Part shown: one piece after another, positions 31,031 through 40,015 of the stretch
Position numbering within the stretch: position 1 is the first letter of the stretch
How the letters are laid out: each line of letters starts with the position of its first letter
DNA from: Pyropia yezoensis
Lineage: Eukaryota; Rhodophyta; Bangiophyceae; Bangiales; Bangiaceae
Assembly: GCA_009829735.1 (NCBI GenBank)
Contig: CM020618.1
Span: 33,518,894 to 33,582,893, forward strand
DNA: 64,000 nucleotides
Direction: 5' to 3'
Notes under the pieces: generated by a model
Told to the model about the DNA's origin: nothing
Seen by the model: the letters and a program-made list of their open reading frames with translations, nothing else
Database searches by the model: none
Program-made: the position numbers and the translations under genes

Positions 31031-31929
31031 GTTCGCACCCATCCCTGTCAGCGCGCCCCAGCCCCTCCCCGCTCTACCCACGTACCGCCCAGTGCCACCG
31101 CGCCGGCCTCACCGCCGCCCCACGCCACTGCCGCGCCACCGCAAACCCCCAGACCACCCGCCCCGCGGCGTCTGCTCAACGCCGCCGCCGCCATCGCCGC
31201 CCGTCTGCCTGGCGGTGGCGCGCGGACGGGCAGGCAGGGGCGGCGGCCGCCGCCGCTACTGACTCACCTTCGCAGCCGCGCGCCAGCAGGGGGGGGGGCT
31301 CGCTCCGTTGCTCCATCTGGAACGTGGGGTGTGTGGGGGGGAATGGGGGGGGGGGGTGGTGGGGATCGGGGGCCCGGCGCCGCCACCCTCATCTGCAAAC
31401 CATCTGGTGGTGGGGCCCACCTCCACCCTGCCGTGGGCGGGGAGGAAACTAGGGGGTTTCACAAATTCGCCGACTCGACACTGCTCGACAGTACTCGACA
31501 CCAGGTTTGTTACAAGTTATTCATTTTGTGTCCCGGCGTTCATTAGAGCACGCCCTTCAACAGCAAACCCCAACCGAATATGTACACGTGGTAGAACATT
31601 GGCCCCCAAACCACCCCAATATGACACAAATGTGGTCGATTCGGCAATGAACGGGTTGGTCGGGTGCCTGTACAGTACGTTGCACAAAAAAGATACATCG
31701 AGCATTACTTTCTTTCTTCTCCGGCGTTGTTCGGGCCACACCCCTCGGCCAATCAGGTGCCTCGGGAATTTGCCCCGGTGTAATGGACTGGTCCTGCTTG
31801 ATGGTGGGCTCCTTTCGGGTGTGGTGTGCACGCTCATTAGTCAGGCTTTTGGGAAAGTATGCAGGGTTTTGACGGCCGCCGCGGTGGCCACGCCAGGGGT
31901 ATCGCCGGTGCTGCGGTCGGCGTCGGCGA

Positions 31930-32300
31930 CGGCGGCGACGGTGGAGACCGGTGGCGACGGGGGTGGCAGTGGCGGCGGCGGCGTCGGTGGCGACGGCCGT
32001 GGCGGTGGCGACGGTAGCGCCTGGGGCGGCGGTGGCGACGCGGTGGCGGGGGCGACGGCCGTGGCGGTGGCGACGGCGGTGGCGACGCGGTAGCGGGGGC
32101 GATGGCCGTGGCGGAGGCGACGGCGGTGGCGACTGGGGTGACGGTGGCGACGGTGGCGACGGTGGCGAGGGTGGCGACGGCGGCGTCGGTGGCGACGGCC
32201 GTGGTGGTGGCGACGGCGGTGGCGACGGGCGTGGTGGTGGCGACGGGGGTGGCCGTGGCGACGGGGGTGGCCGTGGCGACGGGGTTATACGTGGCGACGG
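31930..32300. repeat. Minisatellite of GGTGGCGAC-type 9-bp units
   Basis: Dozens of near-copies of a 9-bp GGTGGCGAC/GGNGTGGCG unit, partly in 18-bp higher order. It stays open on both strands and would encode Val-Ala-Thr repeats on either strand, so the long frames here are not evidence for genes. Confidence 0.75.
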
Positions 32301-33200
32301 GATTTTTGGTAGCTTTGGCTGTGGAGTGGGGGGCTTGCGTTGGTGGCGGTGGAGACGGAGAGCTTTTTCTGACGGTGGGGTCGGCCACGTGTTTGGGAGA
32401 GGGGGGGAGAGGTTGGCAGTATGCGGGGGGGGGGGGTCGTGGGCGGTGTGATTTATGTGACGGGATGGGAAGCGTAGGTGGTGGCGGTGTTGCTGGTGGG
32501 GTTGTAAGGGGCGGTGATGCCGCCAGCGCTGGGTGAGTCGCCGGCGTCGGCACGATTGTTTTTTTATAGTAAAGGAGGGCGGTCATGGGTGCCTTGTCGA
32601 CGATGTCATAGCCAGGCAAGGTATCCCAGAATGTCTAGGGCAGGAAATCGGTGGCGGGAGTGTGGGGCGCGGCGGAGCAACGCACACTGCATGCAGACTA
32701 CCCCCTCTCTCGCACCCCCGCGCAAAAGAGAACAGGCGCTTGTTTTCCCTATTTTCTTTTGCGCCCCGGCCCTAGACCACAAGAGCCAAGCAGACCGTCG
32801 CGTTCCGCTTTTTTTTTTTTTCCCTCCCGTCTGCCTCCCATTATCATCCCCCTCCCCCCGCCTCGCCCACACGCCCGGGGTGCGTTTTCCTCACCCTGGC
32901 ACGCCCACCACAGCTCATCTAACGTTGAGGCTGGCGGCACCTTCTCCCTGGTTACCCCGTCCCCCCATCCCCCGAGCCACGTTGGATGCACCGAGGCTGG
33001 CACCACCTAAGTCGCCAACAATGGAGGCGGGAGAAAAGGGTGGAAGGGGTTGCTTGGCACTGGCTGGCGGGAGGGGCAGGACGATGAGAGGGAACCAGAA
33101 TGCGAGAGAGGCGCTCTCCGCTTCCTCATCGGGGACCTTCGGGGCGCACGCTAACGGTCTCGAAGCATGACTAACGCATGAGCACCAGTCTTGCTCATCG

Positions 33201-33272
33201 ACCAATCACACGAGCGCATTGGTTGGAACTATTTCCTCTCGCGAGACCATTTTATAAACGAGGTCTCGCGAG
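33201..33272. promoter_or_regulatory. Promoter-like block: paired CCAAT boxes, TCTCGCGAG palindromes and a TATA box
   Basis: ACCAAT (33,201-33,206) and ATTGGT (33,218-33,223) face each other. They are followed by two inverted copies of an 11-bp word containing CTCGCGAG (33,238-33,248 and 33,262-33,272) that flank a TTTATAAAC core. The symmetry could drive either strand. Downstream on the plus strand an ATG at 33,362 opens a 98-codon frame of unknown nature; the transposase starts 1.35 kb away. The TCTCGCGAGA word is a known promoter element in animals; its use in algae is not established. Confidence 0.5.
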
Positions 33273-33616
33273 CGAAAAAAGAATCTGAAAAAAGTGCCCT
33301 CCAGCTGTCCCCGCGAAGCTCCCCTATCTCGACTACCCCCCTTCCAAGCCTCAGTTAGCACATGGGCCCGAATCAGCCCTCGAGCAGTGCAAATCAATGC
33401 GAAAAGAAAGGCCCCATTTCAGGTTCGTCAGCATCTGGTCCACTCAGGGTGTCCCTCAGAGCGGTACACAAACCAGGAGACCCAAGGACCTCATTAGTTC
33501 GCAAGGACCTCTATGATCCTTCTGTCAGCATAGCGGCCGTGGACCCCGTCACGGCCGATGTCCTGCCCGGGCCCGAGCCGAGAAAAACCTCGATGTATCT
33601 TTTTTCTGCAACGGAC

Positions 33617-34623
33617 CATAGCAACACTGGGACCCCAAGACTATTGCAAGCGTTTTGAATTCATTTACCCGACCGATGGTAACTCCTTGTCGATTGAGAT
33701 TCAGGAATGGGGGTTGGTCTTGGTCCCGCCCCATTTGTTTCAGAAATGGGGGAGGACCAAGACCGTTCCCCATTCTCGAGGCCCTCTGGCAGGCGATCTG
33801 GAGAGTCCGTAGCGTGCCGCGTGGCAATTTTCTGAATACCATTCTAGACGTAGACGATCGCGTCCGCGTCGCCCGACGATCGCCTCCCGACTGGCGCTTG
33901 ATGCGCCCCGCCGTCGGCTTTCTGAAGTGATATCGCCCTCGTGTGCCGAAGCGCATGCCGGCTATCCCGACGGGACGTGGTTGATGCCGGCGGCGATCCA
34001 CACCGCGGTCTCATGACAACACGTGCGTGCTTTGTTGCCATCCCCCCTGGGACCGTTGATTTCGGGCAGCGATAGCGAAAGCGCCCCCCCCTCCAGAACT
34101 GCGTGGAATGGGCACCTGGCGTGGAGGGGCGGCGGCGCCACAGTGATTGCCGCCCGTTGATTGGGTGAATTGATGCAGGCGGGAAAGCCTCGGAACGGCC
34201 GCCGAGCCCCCTCCCCCTGTCAACAGTGTTTTCTTGCTGGTGGCGGATGAGCGTGCGGGGGCCCGACCGCATCGCGCCCCTATGGCGACCTGATGAGGGG
34301 GGAGGACAGGGGGTACAGCGTTTGCCCGATTTCTTGCCCTTGATTGGCCGACGCGAAGATAGGAATGTGCTGGCGTGCTCTGGCCACCCGACCGCCTTCT
34401 GCAAGCATGTTTTGGGGGGTTGGGGGGGGGGGGCGCGGCGTGTCCGTTGCGACACTGGCCGTGGGGCCGATTCCTGGGGGGGTGGCCAACCACGCCAACC
34501 GCCGTCGCCACCGCCGCCACGCTCATCGTCGTCGTCGTCACGCCCACCATCGTCGTCACCCGCGTCCCTACGCCCGCCATTAGCTCCTTCCCCCGCCGCC
34601 AATAGACCTGTGTACCCGCCGGC
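33617..34623. other. Upstream flank of the Harbinger-1 transposase
   Basis: Contains a 71-bp hairpin (33,705-33,775) and GC-rich DNA with no recognisable gene. The terminal inverted repeat of the Harbinger element should lie here or further left but was not found. Confidence 0.4.
33705..33775. repeat. 71-bp hairpin-forming inverted repeat
   Basis: Arms of 32 bp (33,705-33,736 and 33,744-33,775) match at 27 positions without gaps around a 7-nt loop. The paired core is GGTCTTGGTCC. It could be a foldback element, a MITE remnant or an RNA hairpin. Confidence 0.85.
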
Positions 34624-36093
34624 ATGGAGGAGGAGCTTGATCTGGACGTTTGCGCGCTGATGCGGGACCAGGAGGACATTGAGGCGGCCTCGGCCGATGC
34701 TGCCCACCTTTCCGTTCTGCGGCGTTATCGCCGCCGTGTGCGCGCGACCCACCGTGGGAAGCGGCTGAGGTACCGCGGATCAGCGCGGGGCCGGCAGAAC
34801 AAGCCACGGGACTTTGCGTTTGGCATGTTTTGTATCTTACGTGACTATTTTGGTGTGAATGGTGCCCCCCCTGTGTACTCGGAGGCCCATTTTGAGCGTC
34901 GCTTTCGCATCCATCGCGCTGTGTTTGTCCGCGTGTATCGAGCTTTGAAGGACCAGCCGTGGTGGGCGCAGAAGGTCAACGCAACCGGCCAACTGCAGGC
35001 CCACCCGCTGCAGAAGCTGGTTGAAGCTTTTCGAGTGCTGGGGTATGGGGAAGCCACTGACCGTGCCGATGAGTACTGCCGCATTTCCTCCACTACGATC
35101 GAGATTGCTGTGAAGAAGCTGGTAGTTTTTATTGGTAATGAGACTGTAGGCGAGTACCTGCGCCCACCAAACGATGCCGAGCTGGACGTGCTGCTGAAGA
35201 GGAACGCGGAGAGGGGCATGCCGGGCTGCATTGGATCGCTGGACTGTTCCCAGTGGGAGTGGAAGAACTGTCCGAAGGGGCAGGCTGGGCTGTACCAGAA
35301 CAGGAAGGGGCGCCGGGCAGTTGTCATGGAGACCGTGTGTGACGAGGACCTGTATATCTGGCACCTGTTTGTCGGCTGCCCAGGCAGTATGAATGACCTC
35401 AATGTTATGCAGCAGTCTCCGCTCTACCAGGATATCACTGCGGGGGATTGGCCGCCCCGTAGCAAGCCCTTTACTATCAATGGCCACACGCGCACGCTTT
35501 CCTATTACCTCGTTGACGGCATTTACCCGCACTACGCCTTCTACATTTGCTCGTATGGACGGGCTGTGACAGACAAGCAGAAGACCTTCAATCGCCTCCA
35601 GGAGGCGCTGCGTAAGGACGTTGAGCGACTTTATGCGGTACTGACCTCTCGCTTTCACATCGCCCTCCACCCGGCCAGGTACGCCAAGGTCACAACCATC
35701 TGTTCTCTGGCCAAGGCGGTTGCTATCTTGCACAACATGGTGACTCAGGTGCGTCGGGGGGGGTATCTGGCCAAGCAGCGGCGGGACTTCGCTGTTGCTG
35801 TTGCTGAAGAGACGTCGGACTCTGGTTCTTTGAGTGAGTCGGGTGGCTCTGCCGCCGGGAGTGGTGCACCTGGCAGTAGGCGGGGGGGAGGTGCACTTTG
35901 AGGACGCTTTCCCACCGCTGGCGAGGCAGGCCCAGACATCATGCCCATTGCCCAGGCGGCACCCAACGCGTTTGTACGAGCTATAATGGCCTGGAAGGAG
36001 GTCCGAAGTGCTAAGGAGCACGTCGCGCTGCGTAAGGACCTCGCCGAGCACATCTACCGCGACCGGGAGGAGCTGCTGGAGCCGTACCTGTGA
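34624..36093 (+). pseudogene. PIF/Harbinger DDE transposase (plant transposon protein family), one in-frame stop
   Basis: Nuclease that would cut and join transposon ends. The ATG at 34624 gives 425 codons to TGA at 35,899-35,901. The same frame then stays open for 63 more codons of coding-like, amphipathic sequence to TGA at 36,091-36,093, so the first stop is probably a mutation. A catalytic triad is visible: Asp207 in GSLDCSQWEW, Asp298 in LVDGIYP and Glu334 in KDVERLYAVL, with 35 residues between the last two as expected. The GSLDC...WEWKNCP and GSMNDLNV blocks place it with the plant transposon protein/HARBI1 group. If TGA is genuine, the protein lacks only a C-terminal tail and could still be active. 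Confidence 0.88.
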
Positions 36094-36123
36094 GGGAGTC
36101 CGCCAAGCTGAGAGTGTAGTCGT

Positions 36124-36168
36124 CATCAAAGGTTTTTTTTTCCCCGTTCAGCAGGGTTTTTTTTTTCC
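36124..36168 (+). terminator. T-tract/stem-loop motif at the 3' end of the transposase gene
   Basis: ATCAAAGG, a T run, a short CCC...GGG stem with loop GTTCAGCA, then a second T run. A diverged copy lies inverted at 37,867-37,919, downstream of the other gene, so each gene ends in the same motif on its own strand. A 3'-end-forming role is inference. Confidence 0.5.
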
Positions 36169-36599
36169 TTGGACACGATTGTCTCTTGCTCTTGTGCATG
36201 ACAACAATGGACGCAATTGTGTAGCCGTCCGAAGCGGGAGAAGAGGGCGGGGAACTCGATAGGGGGAGGGAGAGGAGCGTAGCAACTGGCTACGCGCAGG
36301 GAGGGTGTGTCCAGCAGCGGAGAGGGGGGGAGGGTGTCCGGAGACTGGCGGCGTGCAGGGGGAGGACTGCGCTGGGTGTGATGGCGTAAAAGGGGTGCCA
36401 GTCGGGGATGGGTTGCGCGCGCGTGCGGCGGTGCGAGTAAGTGGGTGGCGGGGGGAGGCATGCGCCCAGACCTGCGGTGGTGGCCGCGTTCACCCGCGAC
36501 AGGCACAGCGGCGCCGCCGGCCACAGTCGGCCGGAGCTGAGGGGGAAGTGCTGACGGGTGGTGGGATTGAAAGGCGGCACAACTCTGTGCCGCTCGCTG

Positions 36600-37790
36600 G
36601 ACGCCGCCATCCGCAGCGGCGAATGCGGCGGTGGTGGCGGCGGCGCGAGCCTCTGCGGCGGCTGCTGGGGTTCGTCGCTCTGGAGCTGAGAGGATAGGTG
36701 GGTAGAGGAGTTAGAAGGGGGCCAGCCCCTGTGGGGCTCGCCGCCCGAAGCCATCGGGGGTGGTGGCGGTAGCGGCGCCGGCACGGCGCCAGCCGTCGCG
36801 GCTGGGGTTCCAGAGGAGGTGGGGGGACGGGGGGGGGGCGAGGGGGGGAGTGGCCACAGACCTTTGGTGCTTGCCGCCAGCCGCCATAGGCGTCGGGCGG
36901 CGTCTGCGGCGGAGCTGGCCGCGGCGCCGGCCGCTCTGTCTGGCTGGGGTAGACGCCGGGGGACAGGTGGGCAGTGGGTGGGGGAAGGTGCGAGCCGCTG
37001 GCTCGCTCGCCAATCGATTGCGACGGTTTCGTTGGTTGGGGCGGCAGCCGCTGGGCCTGGCTGGCGTGGAGGGGGGGGAACTGGTGCGAGGTTGGGGGCG
37101 GAGGTGTGCCAACCACGTGTGGCGCTCGTCGCCCCCGCCATCGGGGCAGTGCCAGTTGGGGAGGCGGCCACAGTGCTGGCGGCCGCGACTGTCTGCAGAG
37201 GGGGGGGGACCTGCTGAGAGGAGGGTGGGGGAGCGCGATATTCACAGTGCTGCTTGCCGCGCGCCGCCATTGGACGCGGTCGGGGCGGCAGCAGCTGCCG
37301 GTGCTGGTAGGGGTGGAAGATGGGACACTCGTGGGAGGTGGGGGGGGAAGGGGGCCAGCCCCTGTGGTGCTTGCCGCCCGCCGCCATCGGGGGCAGTGGC
37401 CGTGGCGGCGCCGGTCACGGCGCTGGCCGTCGCGGCTGATTGCGGAGGAGGGAGGGGGTCTGGGGGGGGGCGGAGAGGGAAGCGGCCACACCCCTGTGGT
37501 GCTGGCCGCCTGCCGCCATGGGCGGCGGGCGGCGTCTGCGGCGGCGCTGGCCATGGCGCCGGCCGCTCTGGCTGGCTGGCGTGGAGGGGGGGGAGCTCGT
37601 GCGAGGTGGGGGGGGAAGGGGCCAGCCCGTGTGGCGCTTGTCGCCCCTCGCCGTCGGGGCAGTGCCGCTGGCGGTGGCGGCAGCGGCGCTGGGCGCCGCG
37701 GCTGCTTGGGGTGGAAGGGGGGGGACTGGTGGGAGTCGGGGGGGGGAGCCGGCCAACCCCGTACCGTGTGCCACCCGCCTCCATCTGCGG
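36600..37790. repeat. Degenerate minisatellite, period ~120-140 bp, about ten units
   Basis: The landmark GCCGCC(N)CCAT recurs near 36,605, 36,745, 36,885, 37,133, 37,263, 37,383, 37,513, 37,648 and 37,777, with one more diverged unit near 37,005. Each is followed by GGCAGTG/GCGGCG blocks and a G-rich tail. Units differ by base changes and small indels. Confidence 0.65.
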
Positions 37791-37866
37791 CGGCAGCAAC
37801 GGCGGTGATGGCCGGGGAGGAAGTTGCCCTGATGCTCTGGTTCATCCAGGACAAACAACAGGTATA

Positions 37867-37919
37867 GGAAAAAAAAAAAACACCCTGCCCAACGGGTGTA
37901 AAAAAAAAAACCTTTGATT
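37867..37919 (-). terminator. T-tract/stem-loop motif at the 3' end of Harbinger-1 ORF1
   Basis: On the minus strand: ATCAAAGG in inverted order relative to ORF1, a T run, a 6-bp ACACCC/GGGTGT stem with loop GTTGGGCA, and a second T run. It lies about 55 bp beyond the ORF1 3' end and mirrors the motif at 36,124-36,168. Confidence 0.5.
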
Positions 37920-37974
37920 CCCACGGTCTCGTACAAGCACAAGCAACATGCACAAACACTTCCCAGGTACAACA

Positions 37975-40015
37975 CTACATGCCGGCATCACTATCAGATT
38001 CACTGCTGGATTGGTCAGAAAGGCGGGGAGTCCGCGCCCGCCCGCAGGGCGAGGACAGCCCAGAGGACAGGTCGGACTCATCGAGGGGTAGCGTGGTGCC
38101 CAGTGACTTGTTCTGCAACTTCGCCGCGGCCGCCACCTTTGTCAGTTGGGCTTTGGCCGCGCGCGAGAGCGCGAGAACAGGGGGCACAACAGTTCGGGGG
38201 CTGGAGCTAGGAGCGCTCTCCGCTGCTGTGGGTACTTGCGCAGGTGTGGCTGCCTCCGGTCGCGTAATCGGCCGCACGGGCCGGTCCAGGGCCGCTTCAA
38301 CAGTTTCCAATGGCCCAGCCGCAGAGGCGGGCAGCGGCACCATATGAACAGGGGCGGCGGGGGGGGACGGCGGCGGTCGCACACTGTCGTCGTCGTCCTC
38401 CTCCTCGTCGGCAATCTCATAAACAGCAGGCCCGGTCGTGGCGTCCATTCCCGCGGCCGAGCTCACCGTCGGGGGGGTCTAGGACTTGGCCGGCTCGGGG
38501 CCGAGAGGAATGCCGGCCGCCTTCAGCATCTGGCGCGCCTTGGTGCGCATAAACAGCTTCACCTCCTCCGTATCGCGCATGTTGGGCTGGTTGAAAAGGA
38601 TAATGGCCGACCGCTCGGCCGCGGTATTTGCCACAGCTTGGAGTGCTTCAGGGCTGGCCCGCACTTCCCGCGCCGCCGCAATGTCTTCCTTGCGGCCACG
38701 CTTAGCCGCTTTGGTGCCAGGTGTGCGAGGGTCAAATTTGCGTGCAGGGCCCCCGACGTTGCCACTGGTGCGGGGGCCATCCGCCGGGTCGTCCGTCTCA
38801 GATTCGTCATGCTCGCTCGTCCCGCTGCCCTCCGTGCCGCTGCGGGTGCCGATTCCCGCCGCGACCGATCCAGCGGCGCCGCTCCACTTGTCCGAGTTGC
38901 GCAGTACCTTCCAGCACGGGACATATTTCTGCAGCGGGTAGTACTTGCGCTTCTCAGTCTCGGCCTCCGCCCCGTCCATACGCGCCTGATGCTTTCGGAT
39001 AGCCTCGTAGATGTCCATGCCCTTGCTGTGGGCCAAAGCGCCCTGGATGACCGCCTCCTCGGACGGGTTGCCTGTCAGCTTCAGGCGCTGCACAGCTAAA
39101 AACGACGATGCGAAAGCGCTGGTCCCCTTCTTGACTTTGTCCCAGGTCTTGGTGATCGATCCCACTGTGCGGTCGTTCGTCATTGGCAGCGCCCCGCGGG
39201 CGCGCATCAGGTCCAGGTACTCTTCGCGCACCCCAGTGTAGAAGTCTGCCCCCCTCTGGTCCGTCTCCACAATGTTGTCCCGCGGCTTCACAAGCCATGC
39301 CTGCGACAAACACGTCAGCTCCACCTCCGACCACCCCAGGCCAGAGCCCATGGCGTTAGTTACGCGGAGGGCCTTGCCCGCGGTAGCCGCCACGACCACC
39401 GTGGCGCGGCAAAGGCAGTCGAGGAGTCGGCGGGCGGGGGCCGAGGTCGGCGGCAGGCGGGGGCGGCGGCGGCGGTGGCGGCCGCTGGTCGTAGAGCGCA
39501 GGAGGGCGCTCGTTGTAGGGCGGGGGCAGGCGTTCGTTGTAGAGCTGGGGCATGCGCTCGTCATAGGGCGGGGGCGGAGCGTCAGGTGAGACCCGGCGGC
39601 CGCCACGGTCCTCCTCCCAGCCGGGACTGGGGGGGCGCCGGCGTTGGTCGTCCCGATACCGCGGTGCGCGTGTGCGGCGGCGGGGGCGCGGCGGCTCTTC
39701 CTGCTCAACGCGGGGGGGGTGGCGGCGTCCAAAGTTGTCGTTGTCGCGACCGCCGTAGTGGCCGTGATCATCGTTATGCGGAGGCGTAGGTCCGCCACCA
39801 TAAGTAGTCGGCGGCGGGGTGTAGGTCCAGCCAGGAGGCGGGGGCGCCGCCCAAGGGCACGGGCAAGTCCAGTGGCAGGCGCCGCGGGGCGCGCTGCTTG
39901 CCGCGCGCGGCATCCAATCAGTCGGCGAGGGCGCGGCCGGCATCCATGCGCCGTCGCGGGGAGGCAGCATCCAAGCGCCCCCCGCGGAGGGGCCACCAGC
40001 ACCGCGGCCGTGCAT
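37975..40015 (-). pseudogene. Harbinger-1 ORF1, trihelix/Myb-like DNA-binding protein, interrupted
   Basis: Accessory protein expected to bind the transposon ends or guide the transposase. The core frame starts at ATG 39351 and begins MGSGLGWSEVEL, the first-helix Trp pattern of the trihelix/SANT fold seen in plant Harbinger ORF1 proteins; KTWDKVKK marks the third helix. TAG at 38,479-38,481 stops it after 290 codons, but the same frame continues for over 160 codons with a very acidic EEEDDDD segment to 37,975. Upstream, a Pro-rich frame with repeated PYNER/LYDQR units starts at ATG 40015 and ends 4 nt before ATG 39351, one base out of phase. It may be the true N-terminus after an indel, or a separate cistron. 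Confidence 0.72.

Larger units (their letters stand above)
28204..31674. other. Gene-poor low-complexity DNA
   Basis: No frame here has a recognisable domain or a clear advantage over its shadows. The region holds a 42-bp near-palindrome (29,901-29,942), a tandem duplication (30.79-31.03 kb), G/C homopolymers near 29.6, 31.29 and 31.35 kb, and an AT-richer part from 31.5 kb. A minus-strand frame of 106 codons (31,517-31,837) begins with ATG but matches nothing I know. Confidence 0.4.
31675..33616. repeat. Widely spaced 28-bp inverted repeat pair, possible element ends
   Basis: The arms at 31,675-31,702 and 33,589-33,616 are inverted copies with 26 of 28 positions matching; the core is GATACATCGAG beside an A6/T6 tract. 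They enclose 1.89 kb without a recognisable gene, including the GGTGGCGAC minisatellite and the CCAAT/TATA promoter-like block. Nearby AT-rich DNA at 41.8-42.3 kb resembles both flanks weakly. No target duplication was identified, so element status is uncertain. Confidence 0.45.
36094..37974. other. Spacer between convergent Harbinger-1 genes
   Basis: Holds the two mirror-image T-tract hairpins and the ~130-bp-period minisatellite described separately. The long frames on both strands come from the GC-rich repeat and are not genes. Confidence 0.6.
34624..40015. mobile_element. PIF/Harbinger DNA transposon (Harbinger-1), coding span
   Basis: Two convergent genes typical of PIF/Harbinger elements: a DDE transposase on the plus strand and a trihelix/Myb-like ORF1 on the minus strand. 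In known elements both proteins are needed for movement. A 1.9-kb spacer with a minisatellite lies between them. Terminal inverted repeats and the 3-bp target duplication were not located, so the true limits extend beyond the span given. Confidence 0.75.

Noticed and set aside
31837..32619. 260-codon minus and 166-codon plus frames with Val-Ala-Thr repeats
   Set aside because: Both are translations of the same 9-bp minisatellite and have no other content.
34837..36129. 430-codon frame antisense to the Harbinger-1 transposase
   Set aside because: The plus strand has the catalytic triad and family blocks; the antisense frame has none.
36290..37959. Several 300-490 codon frames in the Harbinger-1 spacer
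   Set aside because: The ~130-bp tandem repeat is open in many frames on both strands; no motif or start context favours any.
39360..39400. Small intron in Harbinger-1 ORF1 using a CTAAC branch-point-like word
   Set aside because: No AG acceptor lies between that word and the conserved Trp helix; a one-base indel explains the frame change better.
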